A DNA stretch of 61,929 nucleotides, taken from the NCBI GenBank assembly GCA_028692055.1, contig JAQUYA010000005.1, positions 1 to 61,929 on the forward strand, given 5' to 3'. Position 1 is the first letter of the stretch. Every line of letters begins with the position of its first letter. Source of the stretch: Lachnospiraceae bacterium. GTDB taxonomy: Bacteria > Bacillota > Clostridia > Lachnospirales > Lachnospiraceae. Position numbers and translations under genes: made by a program. Positions 26,439-33,812 of this stretch are shown here, one piece after another. The notes under the pieces are model-generated. The model did no database searches and was not told where the DNA came from. It worked only from the letters and a program-made list of their open reading frames with translations.

Positions 26439-27488
26439 TTAATTTGGCAAAATTCTCCGTACAACGGTTGGGGTTCTATAAAATGCATTCGAAATACGAA
26501 TACCAGTTTTAGGGCTGCTTGCATGTACCACCTGCCCATTTCCAATATAGATAGCTACGTGATTGATTCCGCCACCCTTGGAATAAAAAAATAAATCTCC
26601 CGGCTGCGCCGATAAAGCGTTTACCTTGGTTCCAATATTTGCCTGTGCTCTTGAAGAATGTGGAAGTGAAATTCCATATTTTGCAAATACACTCAATACA
26701 AATCCTGAGCAATCCGCACCTTTTGTCAGGCTGACGCCACCCCATACGTAGGGATTTCCAACAAACTGCTTTGCATACTGGCATAAATCAACACGTACAT
26801 CCGAAACACCATTGCCATATAAGAGTTCTGTCATCGTAACTGCGGTATCCAGTTTCTCATCTATGGAAACATAATCTGCAGAGATGTAGGCATTTTCATC
26901 ATCAATCATAACTTCAACCCAGCCACCATTTTCTTTCACAACTTCCAGTTCTTCTCCATTCGGAACCAGAGTTACCACCTCCGAATCTGTATTTGGTTCT
27001 CCACGTACCTTCAGGGTATCCGTGGTAACCGTTGCCATTTTATTTACAATTTCCTGCGCCCTTGCTTTTGCCAATTGTCCCATGAGCAGATAATCCTTTG
27101 CCACATAACCTTCTACCTTTCCAGACTTCACATGTGCCCATTTATCTTTAAAATCAATAATTTCACAGGCTCCATTTCCAGACAGCTTTCCTACAATTTT
27201 ACCGTCTTCTGCTGCAGTTGCTCGAATATTCAGGTTTCCTTCCACATCTGCGATGCCCAGATTTTCAAAACCAAAAATGGTTTCTTCCTGTTCATCATTT
27301 AGAACCTCTGCAACTCCAACACTTTTTAATATATCGTTGACATCCGTTTTTGTTTCCAATGCCTCCGCTGCACCTGCTGCTTTCATTTCTATTGTTGACG
27401 AAATCGTAGTTGCATCTACTTCACTTCGTGTCGTCAGTACAACACATATCGTACATAAAACTACTCCCATCACCTTTTTATATTTCAC
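26439..27488 (-). CDS. Secreted NlpC/P60 hydrolase with SH3 repeats
   Basis: A 349-residue cell-wall endopeptidase. The signal peptide (about 1-26, ending in VDA) is followed by two bacterial SH3 repeats (NIRATAAEDGKIVGKLSGNG; LKVRGEPNTDSEVVTLVPNGEE). The C-terminal NlpC/P60 domain has the catalytic Cys in GADCSGFV, His in NHVAIYIGNG and the third polar position in VVHASS. These enzymes cut D-Glu-diamino acid bonds in peptidoglycan. The gene stands alone between a Na/Pi transporter gene and rpsO. Confidence 0.9.
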   Translation of the reverse strand: MKYKKVMGVVLCTICVVLTTRSEVDATTISSTIEMKAAGAAEALETKTDVNDILKSVGVAEVLNDEQEETIFGFENLGIADVEGNLNIRATAAEDGKIVGKLSGNGACEIIDFKDKWAHVKSGKVEGYVAKDYLLMGQLAKARAQEIVNKMATVTTDTLKVRGEPNTDSEVVTLVPNGEELEVVKENGGWVEVMIDDENAYISADYVSIDEKLDTAVTMTELLYGNGVSDVRVDLCQYAKQFVGNPYVWGGVSLTKGADCSGFVLSVFAKYGISLPHSSRAQANIGTKVNALSAQPGDLFFYSKGGGINHVAIYIGNGQVVHASSPKTGIRISNAFYRTPTVVRRILPN

Positions 27489-27600
27489 AATAATTCCTCC
27501 GAATTGTTACATATTTATTACAAATATTACTTTTTTATTATAAACATGCCATGTTTCTCTTGTCAACCTCGTTCTCCTTATTTCCAAAATTTTCAAAAAA

Positions 27601-27639
27601 ATGCATATAGCGACTGGATTTCTTATACGCTATATGCAT
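27601..27639 (-). terminator. Terminator after the Na/Pi cotransporter gene
   Basis: ATGCATATAGCG (27601-27612) pairs perfectly with 27628-27639. On the minus strand the stem is followed by a run of T (TTTTTTTG). It lies 15 bp after the stop codon of the transporter gene. Confidence 0.85.
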
Positions 27640-27653
27640 TCTTATTTTATTTA

Positions 27654-29303
27654 CTATGCTTGTTCTTCTTCTGCTTTTTCACTGTTTAAAATAGAGAAAG
27701 CAATGTTTGTTGCATGGTCGCCTACACGTTCCAATCCAGATACAATATCAGAAAATACCATTCCTGCCTCTGGACTGCATTCATTTTTAGTAAGTCTTTC
27801 TACATGCTTCTCCTGTAATTCTCTTTCCTTCTCATCAATCTCATCTTCCAGATTCATAATATCCTGAATATGTGTTTCATCATTATGTGCAAATACATCA
27901 ATGGAGTAACGCATGATGGTATTTACCATTTCCATCATATTGTTCAATTCGCTTTGTGCCTCTTTACTAAAGCCTACCCCAGTTTCTTTTCTTCTCTTAG
28001 CAGCATCTGCTACATTTTCTGCATGGTCTCCGATACGTTCGATATCATTTGCCACATGGAACAAGGCACCCATACTCTTTAAATCCTCAATTGGAAGCGT
28101 GGTCTGGTTGATTTTCACCAGATAATTGGTGATTGCATGGTTCAGGAAGTTAATGTTCTTTTCAACGGTATATACTTCTTCAATGTCTTCTTCATCTAAA
28201 GTAATCAACGCATTCATTGCACGATTCAGATTCTCACTGGCAAGCTCTGCCATACGTTCTAACTCGCGTATTACCTCAACCACAGCGGTTGCCGGGTTAA
28301 ATACGACCTTTTCACCAATATATTTAAGTTGAAAGTTCTCTCTATAATCCACTTTCTGGTCATCACCTGGAATAAAGAGATAGGTCAATTTAACAATCCA
28401 ACTGGAGAAAGGCAACAACAGCAATACCTGGAATATCTTAATAGTGGTATGTGCATTCGCCACAAAACGTCCTGCGTTTGTTCCTGAAATACCTGTAATA
28501 AATGCCATAACTGGCTGCATTGCAAGTTGAAAGATAACAAACATAATAACGGTTCCGATGACATTGAACAAAAAATGAATCATTGCTGCACGTTTCGCAT
28601 CCTTTTTACCAGTCAAAGAGGCCAGAATAGCAGAACAACAGGCGCCAATGTTACAGCCTAATACAATGTAAAGGCAAATTTGTAAAGGCAGTAATCCCTG
28701 ATTTGCCATCAATAATACAATACTTACTGTTACCGAGGAGCTTTGGATAATTGCCGTCAATGCGGTGCCTACCAGTACTGCTAAAAATGGATTAGAAAGA
28801 TTACTCAGCATTTCTACTACTTCCGGCATATCCCGCACTCCAGACATAGCACTTGACATCAGACTTAAGCCCATAAAAAGTACACCAAAGCCGACAATAA
28901 TATCGCCTATTTTCGTAAATTTCTGTTTTTTACTAAACATGATAATAAGCACGCCGCCTAATAAAAAAACAGGTGCTATTTCGGATAAATTAAAGGAAAC
29001 CAATTGTGATGTGATTGTCGTACCGATATTGGCACCAAAGATAACTCCGGCTGCCTGATAAAGATTCATTAACCCTGAGTTTACAAAGCTGACAACCATA
29101 ACCGTACACGCCGATGATGATTGAATAATACCTGTAAAAATAATACCTACCAGCATACCGGTAAAACGGTTTGTGGTAAAAAAGGCCAGAATACTTCTTA
29201 GTTTTGCACCTGCCGCCTTCTCGATACTGTCACTCATTAACTTCATACCAAGTAAAAATAATCCCAGGCCGCCCGCCATTGATAATAAGATTGCAACACT
29301 CAT
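27654..29303 (-). CDS. Na+/phosphate cotransporter family protein with PhoU-like tail
   Basis: The frame is open to 29483, but the likely start is the ATG at 29303 (MSVAILLSMAGG), with GGGAG five bases upstream. That gives 549 residues. Two Na/Pi-cotransporter repeats are visible, each with a conserved QSSS: GIIQSSSACTVMVVSFVNSG and AIIQSSSVTVSIVLLM. Eight or more hydrophobic segments are followed by a helical PhoU-like domain (about 350-540, IERIGDHAENVAD and LERVGDHATNIAFS). Such proteins import phosphate or regulate it. The upstream 1.1 kb contains two palindromic elements instead of a gene. Confidence 0.88.
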   Translation of the reverse strand: MSVAILLSMAGGLGLFLLGMKLMSDSIEKAAGAKLRSILAFFTTNRFTGMLVGIIFTGIIQSSSACTVMVVSFVNSGLMNLYQAAGVIFGANIGTTITSQLVSFNLSEIAPVFLLGGVLIIMFSKKQKFTKIGDIIVGFGVLFMGLSLMSSAMSGVRDMPEVVEMLSNLSNPFLAVLVGTALTAIIQSSSVTVSIVLLMANQGLLPLQICLYIVLGCNIGACCSAILASLTGKKDAKRAAMIHFLFNVIGTVIMFVIFQLAMQPVMAFITGISGTNAGRFVANAHTTIKIFQVLLLLPFSSWIVKLTYLFIPGDDQKVDYRENFQLKYIGEKVVFNPATAVVEVIRELERMAELASENLNRAMNALITLDEEDIEEVYTVEKNINFLNHAITNYLVKINQTTLPIEDLKSMGALFHVANDIERIGDHAENVADAAKRRKETGVGFSKEAQSELNNMMEMVNTIMRYSIDVFAHNDETHIQDIMNLEDEIDEKERELQEKHVERLTKNECSPEAGMVFSDIVSGLERVGDHATNIAFSILNSEKAEEEQA

Positions 29304-29462
29304 ATAATCTCCCATAACATCCATTTTCCACAAAATATGGATATTTCGTCTTCTGTTTTTACATAGATTTTGCATAGTTTTTTCTTTTATTTTACAAAAC
29401 TCTACAAAATACATTGTAAGTGAAAATCCAAGAAGATACAAGCCATAAATATTTTTTGTTGT

Positions 29463-29477
29463 AAACTTTAAGTTAGC
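29463..29477 (+). repeat. Left end of 15-bp inverted repeat bounding the palindrome pair
   Basis: AAACTTTAAGTTAGC matches the reverse complement of 30426-30440 at 14 of 15 positions. The two copies bracket the 978-bp stretch that contains both family 2 palindromes. Confidence 0.5.
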
Positions 29478-29479
29478 AC

Positions 29480-29843
29480 ACAATGAGTGGCTGCACGGAG
29501 GGCTGTGAGTACATTTTCACGGTGCAGACGTAAGTATGCCGGCTTTGTGTGGGACGCCTCATAATGCTGAAAATCTAAGAGTTCAAAAAGAAAATGTGTG
29601 ACGTTTTTTAAGACGCACGAAACCGATGTCTGATGCGACATCGTGTCGCAAACAACAGAAGCTTTGCTTCTTTATGTTAGACATCTTGCGAATGCATCGT
29701 GCATTCGCGTTTCTGACAATGACATTTTCTTTTTGAACTCTAATATTTTCTACGCATTATTCGGAAGTCCCACACAAAGTTCGGCATATTTACGTCTGTA
29801 CCGTGAAAATGTATTCTGCTGTATCGAAGCAGCCACTCATTGT
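29480..29843. repeat. Large palindromic element, family 2 copy E
   Basis: About 364 bp with terminal arms of about 115 bp, from ACAATGAGTGGCTGC at 29480-29494 to its complement at 29829-29843. The core has stacked hairpins with TCG loops: 29634-29640/29644-29650 (TGCGACA/TGTCGCA) and 29688-29696/29700-29708 (GCGAATGCA/TGCATTCGC). A third, 29657-29662/29666-29671, is AGAAGC/GCTTCT. A longer-range stem GATGTCT (29625-29631)/AGACATC (29679-29685) encloses two of them. It is homologous to copy F but in the opposite orientation. No open reading frame of recognisable family lies inside. Confidence 0.8.
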
Positions 29844-30069
29844 CAATGCACAAAATTATATGTTTAATTATACTTTAAACAAATATAAATAGTAGCCAAC
29901 GCAGATACTTCTTTGACTTTGATTTCAAGAATTTTAATTTCCCAATTTTGGACAAAACTATACATTTTTGTGGAATCCTTTCAGGTACTGTAGTTTTATG
30001 ATTTAAAGTACTATAAGGATATACCTTACCACTATATTATCGTATGAAATTTTCACAATATTAGTTGCT

Positions 30070-30411
30070 TGTGGCTGCTTCGATACAGTAGAACTCGTTT
30101 CAGATTACGTATGGAGCCTTGCATGGCCTGTCCGCGTAACATTTGGAATTATGCTTAGAAAATATTAGAGTGATAATAGAAAATGTCAAAAACAGAAACG
30201 CGAACACACGAAGTGGGTTTACACACGATGTGTGAGCGAGATGACTGGCGGCACGATGCCGCATCAGTCATCGGTTTTGTACGTCTAAACAAGCGTACCA
30301 CATTTTCTATTACCACTCTTAAATTTTCTTGCATGATGGAGAGTTACGCGAACAGACCATGCAAGGCTCCATACATAATCTGAAACGTTCCACAGCCTCC
30401 CGCGCAGCCAC
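30070..30411. repeat. Large palindromic element, family 2 copy F
   Basis: About 342 bp, from GTGGCTGC (30070-30077) to GCAGCCAC (30404-30411), with long complementary arms (CGTTTCAGATTA..ATGGAGCCTTGCATGG on both sides). Core hairpins have CGA loops: 30248-30253/30257-30262 (GCGGCA/TGCCGC) and ACACA-CGA-TGTGT (30222-30234). The enclosing stem is GATGACT (30240-30246)/AGTCATC (30266-30272). In copy E the same stem is GATGTCT/AGACATC, a compensatory exchange. The 226 bp between E and F is AT-rich with no gene seen. Confidence 0.8.
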
Positions 30412-30425
30412 ATCCTTGCCAGCAC

Positions 30426-30440
30426 GCTGACTTAAAGTTT
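30426..30440 (-). repeat. Right end of 15-bp inverted repeat bounding the palindrome pair
   Basis: GCTGACTTAAAGTTT is the complement of 29463-29477 with one mismatch, and overlaps the ribF stop codon. Confidence 0.5.
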
Positions 30441-31359
30441 ATAAATTGAAATATTCTGCACCGGCTTCGCGGTCCTTTTGCATTTGGTGTTTTAGTTCTT
30501 CGATGTTTTGGAATTTCATCTCCGGTCTGCGGTAATGCAGGAGCGCTACTGTGATTTCATGTCCATATAATTCTTCATTAAACTGGTAAATATACGTTTC
30601 CACGCTGATGCTTGCACTATCACTTACGGTTGGACGGCAGCCAATGTTCGTTACACCATAGAATTCTCTGTTTTCCCAGTAAATCTTTGAAAAATAAACA
30701 CCACGGGGTGGTAAAAGCTTGTCTGCAATTGGTAACAAATTGACCGTTGGCATGTTGATGGTTCTGCCTAACTTCTGCCCATGCTGTACGATTCCATTCA
30801 CGGTATATGGATATCCCAGCAATTTTTCTGCCAGTTCCATATTTCCTTCCTCTACTTCCTTACGTACAAAAGTCGAACTAATCTCTTTTCCATCCAGACA
30901 TACCTTATCAATGATTTTCACTTCATAGTGATATGTTTCTGCCATTTTCTGCAAAAGAGCACAGTTTCCTGCACCACGATATCCAAAGGAAAGGTCTGTT
31001 CCAGCTGCTATTTTCTTTGCTTTCAGCTTGCTCACCAGAATCTGCTCGATAAAGTTCACTGGTTTTGTCGCTGCTGTATTTACATTGAGTGGAAATTCGA
31101 TTAATACATCAATTCCCATCTGCTCAAATAATTTTCTTTTTTCTGTCTGGGTCGTAAGCTCTTTTTGTGTTGTCTGCTCAAAAAAAACAGCTGGCGGTGG
31201 GTCAAACGTAAAAACTACTGCCTGCAGTCCCTCCTTTTTCCAGTCCAGTATGCGCTGCAGTAGCTTCTGGTGCCCGCGATGCACACCATCGAATTTTCCA
31301 ATTGCAACTGCACTTTCTTTTTGTAATTCAAACTCCGTTGTTCCTTGTATTAATCTCAT
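30439..31359 (-). CDS. ribF: Bifunctional riboflavin kinase / FAD synthetase
   Basis: A 306-residue enzyme making FMN and FAD. The N-terminal nucleotidyltransferase domain has the GKFDGVHRGHQKLL motif (about 22-35) and STFVRKEVEEGN. The C-terminal riboflavin kinase domain has GQKLGRTINMPTVNL. It is the last gene of the rimP-to-ribF operon, 6 bp after truB. Confidence 0.95.
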   Translation of the reverse strand: MRLIQGTTEFELQKESAVAIGKFDGVHRGHQKLLQRILDWKKEGLQAVVFTFDPPPAVFFEQTTQKELTTQTEKRKLFEQMGIDVLIEFPLNVNTAATKPVNFIEQILVSKLKAKKIAAGTDLSFGYRGAGNCALLQKMAETYHYEVKIIDKVCLDGKEISSTFVRKEVEEGNMELAEKLLGYPYTVNGIVQHGQKLGRTINMPTVNLLPIADKLLPPRGVYFSKIYWENREFYGVTNIGCRPTVSDSASISVETYIYQFNEELYGHEITVALLHYRRPEMKFQNIEELKHQMQKDREAGAEYFNL

Positions 31360-31365
31360 GAAGTC

Positions 31366-32274
31366 CTACTCCCTGCCTGTCGGAAACATCTTAACCGGCT
31401 TACATACACTTTCTGCCTGCCTGTATTCAAATATTCCGCAGAATATGGCATCATCATTATAGATACGGATTTGTTCCTTATCCCTCCAGGATTCCTGTTC
31501 CTCTATCTGACTGGCATAAATCGAATTTCCATTGTCAATAAATTTTCGAAACTCTTTTTTTACCGTACCACGTCGTAAATATGCAAATACCTGCTCTACG
31601 ATAACAATTTTTTCTTTCAGTTGATCCCTGTCACGTAATGTTTCTATCTGTGCAAGCGTAAGTGCTTCTTTTACGTTAAAATCACCCACACGCGTCCGTA
31701 ACAGCTTTGTCATTGTCGCTCCACAGCCTAGTTTATTACCGATATCAAATCCCAGCGTTCGTATATAAGTCCCCTTGGAGCAGCTTACGGCTACTCTGAT
31801 TTTTGGTAAATCAATTGCCAGAATCTCTATTCTGGTAATTTCCACCTGCCTTGCTTTTCTTTCTACTTCCTTACCTTCTCGGGCTAATTCATACAATCGT
31901 TTTCCATTTATCTTTATGGCAGAGTACATGGGCGGAATCTGATCATATTTGCCGACAAAGGAAGCGACCACTTCTGTTACCTGCTCCGAAGTCACTTGCA
32001 CTTCCCGCTCCTCCAGTACCGTACCACTGATATCCTGCGTATCCGTCATAATTCCCAGTAGAAATTCCGCTTCATATTCTTTGGACTTATCCGTGAGCAT
32101 ATCGCAGAGTTTGGTTGCGTTCCCAAAGCATACCGGAAGTACACCCTCTGCATCCGGGTCTAACGTTCCCGTATGCCCAATCTTCTTCTGCTTGCAAATG
32201 CCGCGAAGCTTTGCCACAACATCATGTGATGTATATCCTTTTTCCTTATATACATTGATAATTCCGTTTATCAT
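31366..32274 (-). CDS. truB: tRNA pseudouridine(55) synthase TruB
   Basis: A 302-residue enzyme forming pseudouridine 55 in the T loop. The catalytic-loop motif HTGTLDPDAEGVLPV (Asp at about 40) and the KEYEAEFLLG and CSKGTYIRTL motifs are present. The start follows a leader with the ACAGATGGGGA cassette. Usual neighbours nrnA and ribF flank it. Confidence 0.96.
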   Translation of the reverse strand: MINGIINVYKEKGYTSHDVVAKLRGICKQKKIGHTGTLDPDAEGVLPVCFGNATKLCDMLTDKSKEYEAEFLLGIMTDTQDISGTVLEEREVQVTSEQVTEVVASFVGKYDQIPPMYSAIKINGKRLYELAREGKEVERKARQVEITRIEILAIDLPKIRVAVSCSKGTYIRTLGFDIGNKLGCGATMTKLLRTRVGDFNVKEALTLAQIETLRDRDQLKEKIVIVEQVFAYLRRGTVKKEFRKFIDNGNSIYASQIEEQESWRDKEQIRIYNDDAIFCGIFEYRQAESVCKPVKMFPTGRE

Positions 32275-32282
32275 AATTATTT

Positions 32283-32314
32283 ATCCCCATCTGTGCTCAT
32301 TATCTGCGTACATG
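32283..32314 (-). promoter_or_regulatory. Hairpin plus Shine-Dalgarno cassette before truB (degenerate)
   Basis: The coding strand reads TACGCAGATAATGAGCACAGATGGGGATAA before the ATG. The CACAGATGGGGA part matches the cassette before nadK; the preceding hairpin is weaker than at deoB, ispG and glpP. Confidence 0.35.
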
Positions 32315-32350
32315 TAAAGTCTATATTTTCCAACAGCCTACACAGCAAAT

Positions 32351-33310
32351 TTATGAAAACATCTGCATTTCAATACTTTTTGATAGATTATTGATTACAT
32401 CATGGAACGTTCCGTTTACGGTACAGCCAGCTGCTTTTTTATGTCCGCCGCCACCATAAAAAGCAGCGATTTTAGCAACGTCTACCTTATCATTGGAGCG
32501 CATACTTACTTTATATTCCAGCGTACCTGTCTCATACATGAAAATAGCACAATCAACTCCCTTAATCACACGTAGCTGACTCACGATGCCATCCAAATCC
32601 TTTGGCACCACTCCATAGAAGTGCATCGTCTTCTGGTCGACCATTCCCACAATACATCTACCATCCATAAAGAGCATACTTTCCAGTAACGCACGTCCCA
32701 TAATCTGATTCTGTACATAGGTTTTCTCATAGAATGTCTGGTCAATAATCTCCGTAAAATCAAAACCATATGCAATCAGCTTCGCAGCTATGCGAAGTGT
32801 CTTTGGCGAGGTATTGGAATACTGGAAGACCCCTGTATCATGGATCATTCCCGTGTAAATTGCTTTTGCAATCTCTACATCAATCTCAGATTCCTCCATC
32901 AGGTCAAACACCAGTTCGCTGGCAGAGCTTGCATCCTGTACAATGTAGTTATACTTTCCGCAGCCCTTATTGCTGATATGATGGTCGATATTTACTGTCG
33001 TCCCAGCCGTTTCAAAATATTTCATGGCATCACCCAGTCTGTCTTTTGCACAGTCCAAAGCAAAAAAGACATCGTAGGTTTCTTCCTTTTGAAATTTCGA
33101 ATCAATATCCGCATAGCCCTTTATGGTATTAAATATTTCTGCCGGCTGTTCCAGATAGATATCTACCTTTGCCTTTGGCATGGTTTTCTTCAGATATTGA
33201 TACAGTCCTAACGTAGAACCTACACAATCTCCATCCGGTCTTATATGACCGCCAATTGCAATTTTCTTTGCATCTTTACATATTTCTTTTATATTTATGA
33301 ATTCATTCAT
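32351..33310 (-). CDS. nrnA: DHH/DHHA1 phosphoesterase (NrnA-like)
   Basis: A 319-residue nanoRNase/pAp phosphatase-type enzyme. The DHH domain has GGHIRPDGDCVGS (about 19-31) and NIDHHISNKGCG. The C-terminal DHHA1 domain has AFYGGGGHKKAAGC. In Firmicutes NrnA degrades 2-5-nt RNAs and dephosphorylates pAp; some relatives act on cyclic di-AMP products. It is conserved between rbfA and truB. Confidence 0.92.
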   Translation of the reverse strand: MNEFINIKEICKDAKKIAIGGHIRPDGDCVGSTLGLYQYLKKTMPKAKVDIYLEQPAEIFNTIKGYADIDSKFQKEETYDVFFALDCAKDRLGDAMKYFETAGTTVNIDHHISNKGCGKYNYIVQDASSASELVFDLMEESEIDVEIAKAIYTGMIHDTGVFQYSNTSPKTLRIAAKLIAYGFDFTEIIDQTFYEKTYVQNQIMGRALLESMLFMDGRCIVGMVDQKTMHFYGVVPKDLDGIVSQLRVIKGVDCAIFMYETGTLEYKVSMRSNDKVDVAKIAAFYGGGGHKKAAGCTVNGTFHDVINNLSKSIEMQMFS

Positions 33311-33370
33311 TTCTTTTCACGCTTTCTTTTCCTGCTAGAACTCTTACTAAACACTTACACGAATACAAAG

Positions 33371-33397
33371 GATTCCCAATCCTATGGACTGGGAATC
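33371..33397 (-). terminator. Hairpin between rbfA and nrnA
   Basis: GATTCCCA (33371-33378) pairs with TGGGAATC (33390-33397), with further inner pairing. It follows the rbfA stop directly. The downstream T tract on the minus strand is weak, so it may be a leaky terminator or processing site within the operon. Confidence 0.55.
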
Positions 33398-33401
33398 TCG
33401 T

Positions 33402-33773
33402 TTAATTTGATTCATCTTGTATGCCTTTGTTTACGTCATCAATCATCTTAGACATATTCACGCCATATGCAATGGATTGGTCCATTACAAACGTAATTTC
33501 CGGCGTATTGCGAAGATTAATGGTCTTTGCCAGTTTACTTTTAATGAATCCTGATGCACTCTTTAAGCCAGCCAATGTATCTGTCTGTGATTTTTCGTCA
33601 CCCAGCACACTAATCCATGCTTTACAGGTCTTAAGATCCGGAGATACCTCCACAGCTACTACCGAAGTAAATGGATTGATACGTGGGTCTTTGATTTCCC
33701 CACGAATCACATCTGCAAGCACACGCTGCACTTCACCATTTATTCTGGTATTCTTTATACTATTTTTTCTCAT
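33402..33773 (-). CDS. rbfA: Ribosome-binding factor A
   Basis: A 123-residue KH-type 30S maturation factor. RVLADVIRGEIKDPRI, VSVLGDEKSQTDTLAGLKSASGFIKSKL and NLRNTPEITFVMDQSI are family signatures. It lies 40 bp after infB. Confidence 0.95.
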   Translation of the reverse strand: MRKNSIKNTRINGEVQRVLADVIRGEIKDPRINPFTSVVAVEVSPDLKTCKAWISVLGDEKSQTDTLAGLKSASGFIKSKLAKTINLRNTPEITFVMDQSIAYGVNMSKMIDDVNKGIQDESN

Positions 33774-33812
33774 TTAAATACACCTATCTTTTCTAATCAA
33801 GCCTCGCGCCTA

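Noticed and set aside
29480-30411. Calling the E/F region an insertion sequence
   Set aside because: No transposase frame or remnant is present, and no target duplication could be confirmed.
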